Assembly (NCBI GenBank): GCA_900472295.1
Contig: UCIA01000015.1
Location: 26,014 to 90,013, forward strand
DNA from: Hyphomicrobiales bacterium
GTDB taxonomy: Bacteria > Pseudomonadota > Alphaproteobacteria > Rhizobiales > Rhizobiaceae
Length of the DNA stretch: 64,000 bases
Direction of reading: 5' to 3'
Below the pieces are notes generated by a model. That model saw only the letters and a program-made list of their open reading frames with translations. It made no database searches and was not told where the DNA came from. Both the position numbers and the translations under genes were made by a program. Shown one piece after another: positions 1 through 8,074 of the stretch (position 1 is the stretch's first letter; each line of letters opens with the position of its first letter).

Positions 1-25
1 TGTCCGGCAGGACAGAGGGGGGTGC
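1..25. repeat. Right end of a 180-bp dispersed repeat, cut by the window edge
   Basis: The first bases (tgtccggcaggaca, then a gaggggg run) match the right end of the complete copy at 63655-63834. They are read as the tail of another copy lying mostly outside the window. The stretch from 26 to 81 shows nothing further before the stop codon of the first gene. Confidence 0.5.
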
Positions 26-81
26 TGTCCCGCCAGCGTTTCTGAATAGCGGTCCCAGCAGACGCCAATTCCGCTGGGGGG

Positions 82-1041
82 TTACCTCGCAGCGTGAATC
101 TCTACCCCGCCCCTTGAGGCAAACGCCTGCGGCTGCGGCACTTCCGCTTCGCGGCGCGCCAGCGAGTTGCGCGTGAGCGCGATCGTTTCGCGGGCGATGC
201 TGGCGATCTCGCGCGGCCTGTCGACGCCGACGATCATGAATTCGCTGATGCCGAGCGCCGCATAGGGCAGCAGCGACAAAGCGATCTGTGCCGGCGGTCC
301 GGAAAGTTCGACCGCCTTGTGGCCGGCAGTGGATACGCTGCCTTCGGAGCGGATACGAACCGGAAGCGCAAAACGAAGCTTGCCGGCGCGGCCATGTTCG
401 GCGGCAGCGCTGCGCGCTCGCTCCATCAGCTGACGGATCTCGTCGAGCGAACCAGCAGCCAGTTCGAAGACATCGGCATGCCGTCCGGCGACCTTCAGCG
501 CGGTGCCCGACTGGCCGCCCATGCGGATGGTCACGGCGACGCCATCCGGCCCTTTGCGCGGAACGTAACCGCCCTTGATGCTGTAGAAAGCGCCTTCATG
601 GTCGAACGGCCGGTCGTTCGACCACAGCCGCTTCAACAGCACCAGATATTCGTCGATGCGCTGCCAGACCACCGTGTGGCCGACCGGACGGGTCTCGGCA
701 TCGTCGTCGTCCAGCGGCTCGCTCAGCATCCTCAGCGACAGCCGGCCGCCGCTCCTGGCGTCGAGCGCCGCCAGCTGCCGCGCCGCAACCGCCGGCGCGA
801 TCACGCCGGCCCAGTGCGTCAGCACCACTTCCAGCGACGAGGTGCGGTCGAGCGCCTGGGCGGCAATGTCCATGTTGGTCAGCAACCCGGCCGGATCGTC
901 GACGACGATGTTCTGGAAGCCGGAATCCTCGATCAGCGACAGCTTTGTCGCTGTCTCGACGAAATCGTAGAAAAAGGGAACAGCCGAACCGGCATCGGCG
1001 GGATGCGTCTTACCGGGAACATGCGTGAACTCGATCGGCAT
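82..1041 (-). CDS. LLM-class flavin-dependent oxidoreductase
   Basis: A 319-residue protein of the bacterial luciferase-like monooxygenase fold (SsuD/alkanesulfonate monooxygenase relatives). Features seen are an N-terminal FxETAxxLSLIEDSGF-type segment, a central AARQLAALDARSGGRLSLR stretch typical of the family, and a late GGQSG-ALKVAGRHADVF segment that in relatives contacts flavin. Such enzymes use FMNH2 and O2 to oxidise small organic or organosulfur substrates in the cytoplasm; the substrate here is unknown. The ATG at 1041 is chosen because GGAGG (1050-1054) lies 8 nt upstream; the frame stays open to 1116 but those starts have no ribosome site. It appears monocistronic, with a palindrome in its leader. 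Confidence 0.8.
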   Translation of the reverse strand: MPIEFTHVPGKTHPADAGSAVPFFYDFVETATKLSLIEDSGFQNIVVDDPAGLLTNMDIAAQALDRTSSLEVVLTHWAGVIAPAVAARQLAALDARSGGRLSLRMLSEPLDDDDAETRPVGHTVVWQRIDEYLVLLKRLWSNDRPFDHEGAFYSIKGGYVPRKGPDGVAVTIRMGGQSGTALKVAGRHADVFELAAGSLDEIRQLMERARSAAAEHGRAGKLRFALPVRIRSEGSVSTAGHKAVELSGPPAQIALSLLPYAALGISEFMIVGVDRPREIASIARETIALTRNSLARREAEVPQPQAFASRGGVEIHAAR

Positions 1042-1065
1042 TGCCATCTCCTCCATCACGTTGGA

Positions 1066-1110
1066 TGCATGTCGCCCAAAAGTGGCCCCGGTTTGGGACA
1101 ACGACATGCA
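1066..1110. repeat. GCATGTCG-type palindromic repeat, copy 1
   Basis: Perfect 9-bp arms TGCATGTCG (1066-1074) and CGACATGCA (1102-1110) enclose a second inverted pair CCCAAA/TTTGGG. A diverged copy in the opposite orientation occurs at 36694-36735. Copy 1 falls in the presumed leader of the flavin oxidoreductase gene, about 20 to 65 nt before its start, so a transcript would fold there. Confidence 0.7.
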
Positions 1111-1216
1111 CAACAAGCGTCAGCGCCAAGCGCATCCGCGTTCGGTTCATCAACTCCGGTTACCTGAAGGCGGTAGGTCGCCACCCTTTCGGCCTGCCCC
1201 GTCAGAGAATGACCGA

Positions 1217-1372
1217 TCAGGGAATCAGACCGAGCACGACTGCCCCGGTGAACGCGAACGCGAGGGCAAAGACGAGATAAGCGAAAGCGCCTGCATAGGC
1301 CGGGCGGAAAGCCTGGGCATTGGCCAGCCTCTGGCTGCTGCGATCCGTTTCGGCGTTCTGGATATAGGACAT
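1217..1372 (-). CDS. Small single-pass membrane protein (51 aa)
   Basis: A short open frame starting ATG at 1372 with GGAGG (1378-1382) 5 nt upstream. The product begins MSYIQNAETDRSSQRLANAQ and then has one hydrophobic segment, roughly residues 27-50 (AGAFAYLVFALAFAFTGAVV), ending in GLIP. It looks like a small inner-membrane peptide. A weak promoter (TCGACA, 16 nt, TAGATT) can be read upstream on the same strand near 1390-1420. No function is assigned. The remaining upstream sequence to 1555 holds no gene. Confidence 0.6.
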   Translation of the reverse strand: MSYIQNAETDRSSQRLANAQAFRPAYAGAFAYLVFALAFAFTGAVVLGLIP

Positions 1373-1555
1373 ATCGACCTCCGTCTCGCCGGTTAATCTA
1401 TAAAATCAGTAGACTTTGTCGATTGCTATTTTTTGGCGATTGGAAGAACAATTTTCTCAATTTACCGTTCGAATTGGTTTGGAATTGCTGGGAGGCCGTT
1501 ATCGACAACAAGCGGGCGGCAAGCTTGGCCTCGTCCCAAGGACAGCTTGGCGCCC

Positions 1556-1585
1556 TTCCTCTACCCGTCGATCGGGGGAGAGGAA
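1556..1585 (-). terminator. Hairpin downstream of the BMP-type transporter operon
   Basis: Inverted arms TTCCTCTACCC (1556-1566) and GGGGGAGAGGAA (1574-1585) pair with one mismatch, 16 nt past the stop codon of the last permease gene. There is no strong T-run, so it may be a weak terminator or an mRNA-end stabilising hairpin. Confidence 0.4.
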
Positions 1586-1601
1586 AGGATGCCAAGGCCT
1601 C

Positions 1602-2546
1602 CTACCGCTCTTCTCGTCGAAACGGCTTGAGCAGCGCAGACGGCGCCACCGCGTTGCGCGACATCACCGCCATCGCCACGATGGTGAAGATGAAGGGCAG
1701 CATCAGGAAAGCCTCGTAAGGAATGTGCCCGAGCCCGCTCGCCTGCATGCGCAACTGCAGCGCATCGACAAAGGCGAACAGCAGCGCCGCACCCGCTGAG
1801 CGCCACGGGTCCCAACGGCCGAACACGACCAGCGCGATCGCCACCCAGCCGCGTCCGGAGACGACGCCGAAGGTGAAAGCGTTGAACTGCGCCATGGTGA
1901 GAAACGCGCCGGCGAGCCCCATCAGCGCGCCGCCGAGGATGACCGCCTGGAAGCGCGTGGCCATGACGCTGACGCCAGCGGAATCGGCAGCACGCGGGTT
2001 TTCCCCGACCATGCGCACCGACAGGCCCCAGGGCGTGCGGTAGAGCACGAAGGCGGCGAGCGGGATGGCGATGATCGCCATGTAGACCAGGGCAAACTGG
2101 TTGAACACCGCCGGGCCGAGCACCGGAATGTCGGAGAGGATCGGGATCGGCACCGTCTGAAACCCCTTGATGCTCGGCGGCACCGATTGCTGGCCGAAGA
2201 TCAACCGGTAGAGGAAATAGGCCAGACCCGACGAAAACAGCGTCACGCCGATGCCGCAGACATGCTGGCTCAAGCCCAGCGCCACCGTGAACAGCGCATG
2301 CAGCGCGCCCATCGCCATGCCGGTCAGCACCGCCGCCACTATGCCGAGCCACAGGCTACCGCTCAGGCTGGCGGCGGTGAAGCCGGTCATTGCGCAGAGC
2401 AGCATGATGCCTTCGATGCCGAGATTGAGCACGCCGGCGCGTTCGGAGAACATTTCGCCCAGCGTCGCGAACGCCAGCGGCGTGGCGATGCGGATTATGG
2501 CGGCGAGGAAGCCGACCTGGAATATCTGTTCGAACACCGCGCTCAT
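1602..2546 (-). CDS. ABC transporter permease, BMP/nucleoside type (second subunit)
   Basis: A 314-residue inner-membrane permease with about eight hydrophobic segments and the family motif LGEMFSERAGVLNLGIEGIM near the N terminus. These are hallmarks of the YufQ/NupC-like permeases of BmpA-dependent importers, which take up nucleosides or other small solutes. The late VSGRGWVAIALVVFGRWDP segment is the usual cytoplasmic coupling region. The start at 2546 overlaps the stop of the upstream permease gene as ATGA, showing translational coupling. It is the last gene of the operon with 2543-3598, 3892-5403 and 5567-6592. Confidence 0.88.
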   Translation of the reverse strand: MSAVFEQIFQVGFLAAIIRIATPLAFATLGEMFSERAGVLNLGIEGIMLLCAMTGFTAASLSGSLWLGIVAAVLTGMAMGALHALFTVALGLSQHVCGIGVTLFSSGLAYFLYRLIFGQQSVPPSIKGFQTVPIPILSDIPVLGPAVFNQFALVYMAIIAIPLAAFVLYRTPWGLSVRMVGENPRAADSAGVSVMATRFQAVILGGALMGLAGAFLTMAQFNAFTFGVVSGRGWVAIALVVFGRWDPWRSAGAALLFAFVDALQLRMQASGLGHIPYEAFLMLPFIFTIVAMAVMSRNAVAPSALLKPFRREER

Positions 2547-3598
2547 GCGGCAGCTCCGACGCGGCGGATGCGATAGGCCGTGAACAGCAGCGCCACCAGC
2601 ATGGCCAATAGGGCCGTGCCCTGGATGACGTCGCTGAGGAAGGCCGGCACGCCGGTCGCGCGCGACATCGCTTCGGCGCCTGTCATCACGGCGGCGAGGA
2701 AGATCGCCGCCGGCACCACGCCGAGCGGATTGAGCCTGGCCAGCATGGCAACGACGATGCCGGAATAGCCATAGCCCGGCGAGATGTCGCTCATCACCTG
2801 GAAATGCACGCCGCCGACTTCGCCGACACCGGCGAGCCCGGCCAGCGCGCCGGAGAGCAGCGCCGTCGAGATCAGCACGCGCTCGACATGGATACCGCCA
2901 TAGCGGGCGGCTTCCGGGCTTTCGCCGGTGACCCTGATGCGGAAGCCGAGCGTGGTGCGCACGATCAGGAACCAGATCAAAGGAGCGGCGATCAACGCCG
3001 CGATGACGCCGAGATGCAGCCTTGTGCCTTCGAGCAGCACCGGGAAGCTGGCCGAATCCTCGATCGGCGGCGAGATCGGATAGCCGCTGAAGGAGTCCTT
3101 CCACGGCCCCTCGATCAGCGCCATCAGCGCATAGTAGATGACCGAATTGAGCAGCAGCGAGCTGACGACGTCATCGACCTTGAATTTGACCCGCAGTGTC
3201 GCCGGCACAAGCGCGACGGCCGCACCGGCAGCAGCGCCGGCGATCGCCATCAACAGGATCGCCAGCACCCCCGGCATCGGGATGGCGCCGACGAAGCAGC
3301 TAGCCACCGCACCGGCCAGCAATTGCCCTTCGGCGCCGATGTTCCAGAATTTGGCGCGGAAAGCGACGGCGACCGCCAGCCCGGTGAAGATTATAGGTGC
3401 CGCACGCACCAGCGTTTCGGTGATGGCGTAGCTGTCGCCGAACGACGCCGTGAACATCACGCCGTAGGCCTCGAGCACCCCGGCGCCGGCCAGCGCGATG
3501 AGGCCGCTGCACAGCACCAGCGTCGCGCCGACGGCCAAAAGCGGCAGCGCCAGATTGAACCAGGCGGGTGTCGACGTCCGCACTTCGAGGCGGAACAT
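2543..3598 (-). CDS. ABC transporter permease, BMP/nucleoside type (first subunit)
   Basis: A 351-residue permease of the YufP-like group: an N-terminal transmembrane helix, then AAPIIFTGLAVAVAFRAKFWNIGAEGQ, the conserved cytoplasmic-loop motif of these importers, and about eight further membrane segments. It pairs with the next permease to form the channel. The gene overlaps the following start by 4 nt. Upstream, a 180-bp repeat (3654-3833) lies between it and the ATPase gene; the genes are co-oriented, so the repeat is probably transcribed within the operon. Confidence 0.88.
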   Translation of the reverse strand: MFRLEVRTSTPAWFNLALPLLAVGATLVLCSGLIALAGAGVLEAYGVMFTASFGDSYAITETLVRAAPIIFTGLAVAVAFRAKFWNIGAEGQLLAGAVASCFVGAIPMPGVLAILLMAIAGAAAGAAVALVPATLRVKFKVDDVVSSLLLNSVIYYALMALIEGPWKDSFSGYPISPPIEDSASFPVLLEGTRLHLGVIAALIAAPLIWFLIVRTTLGFRIRVTGESPEAARYGGIHVERVLISTALLSGALAGLAGVGEVGGVHFQVMSDISPGYGYSGIVVAMLARLNPLGVVPAAIFLAAVMTGAEAMSRATGVPAFLSDVIQGTALLAMLVALLFTAYRIRRVGAAA

Positions 3599-3653
3599 CA
3601 GCTATGGCCCTCCGCCCTCGGTACAGTCGTCGAACCTATGCATGCGGCGTTGG

Positions 3654-3833
3654 CGCTGCCCCTCATCCGCCTGCCGGCACCTTCTCCCCGTATAAGGACG
3701 GGGAGAAGGGGGATGGCCGCGACCTCGGCGCCCTTCCTGCAACGTTCACAATTGGCGAAACCGTCGATGACAGCGCCCCTCTCCCCGTCACTATACGGGG
3801 AGAGGATGCCGGCAGGCAGGTGAGGGGCAGCGC
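3654..3833. repeat. 180-bp palindromic-ended dispersed repeat, copy A
   Basis: Begins gcgctgcccctcat and ends gaggggcagcgc, with internal hairpins around tctccccgtat and tacggggaga. Copies B (49826-50005) and C (63655-63834) are also exactly 180 bp. There is no open frame of note. Its position inside an ABC operon, between ATPase and permease genes, means it would be transcribed. It resembles RIME-type elements of rhizobia, but that name is an inference. Confidence 0.85.
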
Positions 3834-3891
3834 TGACGGCCAAAGCAACGTGTTGTGCGCGATATCCGAGCAAGTCAGGCAACAACATGGT

Positions 3892-5403
3892 TCAAGCCCT
3901 CCCCTCCGCCCCGGTCATCAGCAGCCCCAGCCTAGCGATGGTGGCATCGGCACTGTCCAGCGTGCCGGCGATGCGGCCCTCATACATCACCGCGATGCGG
4001 TCGCAGAGCACCAGCAGCTCTTCGAGGTCCTCACCGATGACGATGATGCCGCAGCCCTTGGCACGCATGTCGAGGAACTTTTCGTGGATGAAGCGTGCAG
4101 CACCGATGTCGAGGCCGCGCGTCGGCTGCGAGACGATCAATACCTTCGGGTCGAAAGCCAGCTCGCGCGCCAGCAGCGCCTTCTGCAGGTTGCCGCCCGA
4201 CAGCGCACCAGCGCGGGTCATCGGCCCGGGGCACCTGATATCATAGGCCTTGATCTGCTCTTCGGCGAAGGCGCGGATCGCATCCGGCTTGAGCAGGCCT
4301 TTGCTGCTGAATGCCGCCGTGCCTATGCGCGGCAGCACCATGGAATCGGCGAGCGGCAGATTGGTGACTAGCCCGGTCGTCATCCGGTCTTCCGGAATGC
4401 GGCCGAGACCGAGCGCCTGCACCTCGCGCGGCGAGAACCGCGTCACCGCTTTGCCGGCTATCGTCATCCGCCCGGCATCGGGGGACCGCGTGCCGGAGAT
4501 CACCTCGGCCAGCGCCCGCTGGCCGTTGCCGGAGACGCCGGCAATGCCGAGGATTTCGCCGGCCCGCACGGCAAGCGAGATGTCGCGCAACGGCGTACCC
4601 GAATGCCGCGAGGTAGAAATACCGTCGAGCGTCAACACCTCGGCACCCGGCGTCGACGGTCCCCTCGCCGGCGGAACGATCTCATGGCCGCACATCAGCT
4701 CAGCCATTGCCGCCGACGTCGTGTTGGCGGGGTCGTCGACACGGCCGGCAACACGGCCATGCCGCAGCACGGTGCAGCGATGGGTGAGCGCCCGCACCTC
4801 GTTCAGCTTGTGCGAGATGAAGATGATGCCGAGGCCTTGCGCGGCCATCGAACGCAGCGCCGAAAACAGTCCGTCGACCTCGCTCGGCGCGAGCACCGCC
4901 GTCGGCTCATCGAGGATCAACAATCTGGCGCCGCGAAACAACGCCTTGACGATTTCCAGCCGCTGCTGCTCGCCAACCGACAGCGCCGAGACCGGCAAAT
5001 CGGGGTCCAAGGTCAGCCCATGCCGCCGGCTGATGTCGGACAACCGGGCAAGTCCGCCGGCGCGGTCGATGCCGCCCGATCTGCCGGGAATGCCAATCAA
5101 AAGGTTTTCCAGCACCGAAAGCCGCGGCGCCAGGTGAAAATGCTGGTGCACCATGCCGATGCCGGCGGCCAGCGCGTCGGCCGAACTGGTGATCCGCACC
5201 GGCTTGCCCTGGATCAGGATCTCGCCGGCATCCGGCGCATAGGCACCGAACAGCACATTCATCAGCGTCGTCTTGCCTGCGCCGTTTTCACCCAGCAGCC
5301 CGAGGATTTCACCCGGCGCAACGCTGAGGTTCACACCCTCGTTCGCCTTGACGGCGCCGAAGCTCTTGGTGATGCCGCGCATTTCGATGAGAGGGGCGGA
5401 CAA
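3892..5403 (-). CDS. ABC transporter ATP-binding protein, BMP/nucleoside type
   Basis: A 503-residue ATPase with two fused nucleotide-binding domains, as expected for BMP importers (YufO-like). Domain 1 has an intact Walker A (GENGAGKTT), signature LSVGEQQR and Walker B LLILDEP. Domain 2 has a degenerate Walker A (GVSGNGQRA), signature LSGGNLQKA, and VLIVSQPTRGLD where the catalytic Asp-Glu is Ser-Gln. Only one ATP site is therefore expected to hydrolyse, which is usual for this family. It energises the two permeases downstream. Start ATG at 5403. Confidence 0.9.
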   Translation of the reverse strand: MSAPLIEMRGITKSFGAVKANEGVNLSVAPGEILGLLGENGAGKTTLMNVLFGAYAPDAGEILIQGKPVRITSSADALAAGIGMVHQHFHLAPRLSVLENLLIGIPGRSGGIDRAGGLARLSDISRRHGLTLDPDLPVSALSVGEQQRLEIVKALFRGARLLILDEPTAVLAPSEVDGLFSALRSMAAQGLGIIFISHKLNEVRALTHRCTVLRHGRVAGRVDDPANTTSAAMAELMCGHEIVPPARGPSTPGAEVLTLDGISTSRHSGTPLRDISLAVRAGEILGIAGVSGNGQRALAEVISGTRSPDAGRMTIAGKAVTRFSPREVQALGLGRIPEDRMTTGLVTNLPLADSMVLPRIGTAAFSSKGLLKPDAIRAFAEEQIKAYDIRCPGPMTRAGALSGGNLQKALLARELAFDPKVLIVSQPTRGLDIGAARFIHEKFLDMRAKGCGIIVIGEDLEELLVLCDRIAVMYEGRIAGTLDSADATIARLGLLMTGAEGRA

Positions 5404-5423
5404 GGGTGCTCCTGCGGGTCTTC

Positions 5424-5557
5424 ACCCTCCCCCCTGTGGGGAGGGTCGGCTTACGATCGCAGCGAAGCGAAGATCGTGAGACGGGGTGGGGGCGCGCCCT
5501 ACGAAGACCCCAACCCGATCCGCTTCGCGGATCGACCCTCCCCACACGGGGGAGGGT
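5424..5557. repeat. Composite palindromic repeat with 26-bp inverted ends
   Basis: Left end accctcccccctgtgggg (from 5424) and right end ccccacacgggggagggt (to 5557) are near-perfect inverted copies, and each end also folds on itself. Internal hairpins are ACGATC/GATCGT and GATCCGC ttc GCGGATC. This 134-bp element differs from the 180-bp family. It occupies almost all of the gap between the binding-protein and ATPase genes and could attenuate the downstream genes relative to the binding protein. Confidence 0.7.
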
Positions 5558-5566
5558 AAAAAGCGC

Positions 5567-6592
5567 TCAATCCGAAACCGGCGTGTTCTCATCCACATCC
5601 ACGCGGAAATTGCCTTCCAGAATCTCCGCCTTCTTCTTCTCGACCATATCCTTCACATCCGCCGGCAGCGTCTTGTCGAACTTGTGGTAGGGCGCCAGCG
5701 AGGAACCGCCCTTGGCCATGCGCGAGAAATCGCCATAGTCCTGCGCGGTGAAGACACCGGCCTTGACCAGTTTGATCGCTTGTTCGACCGTCGGATACAT
5801 GTCCCAGACCGGGCCGGTGATGACCGTGTCGGGGCCGAGGCTCGACTGGTCGGACATGTTGGATATCGCGAGGATCTTCTTCTCCACCGCCGCTTCGATG
5901 ACGCCGAAGCGCTCGGCGTAGATGACGTCGACGCCGGCATCGATCTGGGCGATCGCGGCTTCCTTGGCCTTGGGCGGATCGAAGAAGGAGCCGATGAAGG
6001 CAACCTTCTTCTTGATGTTCGGATTGACCTCCCTGGCGCCGGCAAAGAAGGCGTTGACCAGCCGGTTCACTTCCGGAATGCCCATCGCCGCGACGGCGCC
6101 GATGGTGCCCGACTTCGACATCTTGCCGGCGATGAGGCCGGAGAGGTAGGCCGGCTCGTGGATCCAGTTGTCGAAGACGCCGAAATTGGGTTCGGCCGGG
6201 CCAGCACCCGAGCCGAACAGCCAGGCGGTCTTCGGGAACTGTTTTGCGGTGCGGCGCGATTCACGCTCGGCGGCGAAGGCATCGCCCAGCACCAGCTCAT
6301 AGCCGCCTTGCGCATATTCGCGCATGACGCGGCTGAAATCGGCGGTCTGCACCTTCTCCGACCATTTGTATTCGATGCCGAGTTCCTTCTCGGCCCGCTG
6401 CAGCGCCACGTGGATCTGGTTGTCCCACGGCTCCTCGATCGGCGTGGCGAAGATCGCCGCCACCTTGAGCTTCTTGTCCTGGGCGAAGGCAGCACGCGGC
6501 AGCATGGCCGCGGCCAGGCCGGCCGCGCCGAGTTCCAGCACGTCGCGCCGCGACAGGCCGGTCGATTGCGATTTGTTATTCCGGTTTTCCAT
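5567..6592 (-). CDS. BMP-family ABC transporter substrate-binding protein
   Basis: A 341-residue periplasmic binding protein of the Med/BmpA lipoprotein fold. The N terminus carries a twin-arginine signal (SRRDVLELGAAGLAAAML, then an AFAQ cleavage site), so it is probably exported folded. The mature part opens KLKVAAIFATPIEEPWDNQI and contains the GYELVLGDAF segment of the family. The ATG at 6592 is chosen because it places the Tat motif at residue about 14 and has GAGGGG upstream; the frame extends to 6679 without support. First gene of the importer operon; ligand unknown, possibly a nucleoside or purine-like compound. Confidence 0.87.
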   Translation of the reverse strand: MENRNNKSQSTGLSRRDVLELGAAGLAAAMLPRAAFAQDKKLKVAAIFATPIEEPWDNQIHVALQRAEKELGIEYKWSEKVQTADFSRVMREYAQGGYELVLGDAFAAERESRRTAKQFPKTAWLFGSGAGPAEPNFGVFDNWIHEPAYLSGLIAGKMSKSGTIGAVAAMGIPEVNRLVNAFFAGAREVNPNIKKKVAFIGSFFDPPKAKEAAIAQIDAGVDVIYAERFGVIEAAVEKKILAISNMSDQSSLGPDTVITGPVWDMYPTVEQAIKLVKAGVFTAQDYGDFSRMAKGGSSLAPYHKFDKTLPADVKDMVEKKKAEILEGNFRVDVDENTPVSD

Positions 6593-6662
6593 CAAGTGCC
6601 CCTCTGTTTGACAGCCGTGTCGAGCCGGCTGTTCCAAAATCAGACAAGAACTATGGAACGGG

Positions 6663-6680
6663 TGTGGACCTTTGTCCACA
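6663..6680. promoter_or_regulatory. Inverted repeat upstream of the BMP-type importer (candidate operator)
   Basis: TGTGGAC (6663-6669), a 4-nt spacer and GTCCACA (6674-6680) form a perfect 7-bp inverted repeat about 71-88 nt upstream of the binding-protein start. Position and symmetry suit a repressor site for the operon. No regulator gene is adjacent. Confidence 0.45.
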
Positions 6681-6694
6681 TGGTCAAATTTAAG

Positions 6695-7110
6695 GTAGTG
6701 TCTCAGTTTGAAATTCGAAATATGCGAAAGCGCCTATCGCGGTTTGCCCGCACAGAAGCCGGGAAGCGCGTCCCTACAAAAAGCAGGTATCGGTATGAAT
6801 GATCATCGGCTGCCGGGGCGCTACAAAGCACTCATTGCCGCCAACCTCTCGATTGCCATAGCAGGCATTCTCCTGCGCCCCATTTATCCGAAGAGCATCT
6901 ATATCGCGATGTTTGTTATGGCCGTGGCTATAGCGCTCTTGTCGGCCCGGCTGGTGTTGCTCACACTGAAGGAACCGAGGTCGCGCTGGAAGCTAATCGG
7001 CCTCACAGTCGCCCTCATGGGTCTCGGCGGCGGCGCGTATGGAATTTATCTAACGCTGCATTCCATCCTGACCTGAAAGGGAAGCAGAGAGAGCGCCACT
7101 GAGACACTAC
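6695..7110. mobile_element. Candidate small cassette bounded by 13-bp inverted repeats
   Basis: GTAGTGTCTCAGT (6695-6707) and its exact inverse complement (7098-7110) bracket 416 bp that contain only one open frame, the 93-residue membrane protein at 6795-7076. The interior is visibly more AT-rich than its neighbours at the left end. No target-site duplication is evident outside the repeats and there is no transposase. It may be a non-autonomous mobile element, or a terminator and promoter pair sharing sequence by chance. Confidence 0.4.
6795..7076 (+). CDS. Small integral membrane protein (93 aa), function unknown
   Basis: Starts MNDHRLPGRYK and has three hydrophobic stretches at about residues 12-31, 36-58 and 66-90, separated by short charged loops (KEPRSRWK). 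The frame is open from 6708, but the ATG at 6795 gives a sensible cytoplasmic N terminus; the ribosome site (AGCAGG) is poor. It is the only plus-strand gene in a 15-kb minus-strand block and lies inside the 13-bp inverted repeats. I do not recognise the family. Confidence 0.5.
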   Translation: MNDHRLPGRYKALIAANLSIAIAGILLRPIYPKSIYIAMFVMAVAIALLSARLVLLTLKEPRSRWKLIGLTVALMGLGGGAYGIYLTLHSILT

Positions 7111-7124
7111 AAAATTGGCGCGAT

Positions 7125-8072
7125 TTATCGCAATGCCTTCTCGCCGCCAGCCACAGTGATGACACCGACGATGATCAGCCCGGTCAGCAACAGGCGAACC
7201 CCGGCGCTGACGCCGAATGTGTTGAGCATGGTCAAAAGCAGCACCAGGAAAAGCGCCGCTCCCCAGACGCCGGGAACATTCGCCTTGCCGCCGGCGACCG
7301 AAGTGCCGCCGATGACGACGACGGCGATCGAGGCCAGCAGATATTCATTGCCGATGTCGACATTGGCGCCGCGGAAATAGCCGGCAAGCAACGCGCCGTC
7401 GATGCCGCCCAGCGCACCCGACAACGTGTAGGTGAGGAAGCGGATGCGGCCGACATTGACACCGGCGAGCCACGCGGCGCGGATGTTCTGCCCGATGGCC
7501 AGTACCGAGCGACCATAGATCATGCGCTGCAAGGCGATGGCCGCACCGATGGTGAACAGCACGGTGAGGATCGCCAGCACCGGAATGCCCAGAATCTGCC
7601 AATTGGTGAAACTGGCAAAACCCGGCGGCGGCTTGATCTGCAGGCCGCGCCCATAGCTGATGTCGATCGACTGGATGATGAAACTGGCCGACAATGTAGC
7701 GATGATCGGCGGAATCCTCAGCGCCCAGATCAAGAGATAATTGACGGCGCCGATTGCGGCGCCGCAAGCGATCGCTGCCAGCAGGCCGACCACGATCATG
7801 GAATCGCTGCCGCCCATCACCTTCATGGCGACGGCGCTGGCGAGCCCGATATTGGCCGGTAGCGACAGGTCGACATTGCCCGGGCCAAGCGTGATGACGA
7901 ACATCTGGCCGACGCCGACAATGACGGTGAAGACGGCAAGCGACAGTGCCGCCGTGACCATGCCGCCACCGCCGTAGCCGCCGGTGAAAGCAATGGTCGC
8001 CAGCCAGACCAGCAACGCGCCGAGGAAGGACCATATCCAGGGTTTGGCGGTGAGCGTTCGCAACAGCGTCAT
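7125..8072 (-). CDS. CUT2-type sugar ABC transporter permease
   Basis: A 315-residue RbsC-like permease. It shows MFVITLGPGNVDLSLPANIGLASAV (the variant of the ISGGIDLS motif of the family), ALRIPPIIATLSASFIIQSI and a late NIGNEYLLASIAVVVIGGTSVAGG segment. About eight to ten membrane helices are expected. It is the last gene of the operon and follows a second, different permease by 2 nt, so the channel is probably a heterodimer. The start at 8072 was taken rather than the longer open frame to 8765, which reads through the neighbouring permease in the wrong frame. Confidence 0.88.
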   Translation of the reverse strand: MTLLRTLTAKPWIWSFLGALLVWLATIAFTGGYGGGGMVTAALSLAVFTVIVGVGQMFVITLGPGNVDLSLPANIGLASAVAMKVMGGSDSMIVVGLLAAIACGAAIGAVNYLLIWALRIPPIIATLSASFIIQSIDISYGRGLQIKPPPGFASFTNWQILGIPVLAILTVLFTIGAAIALQRMIYGRSVLAIGQNIRAAWLAGVNVGRIRFLTYTLSGALGGIDGALLAGYFRGANVDIGNEYLLASIAVVVIGGTSVAGGKANVPGVWGAALFLVLLLTMLNTFGVSAGVRLLLTGLIIVGVITVAGGEKALR

Positions 8073-8074
8073 CG

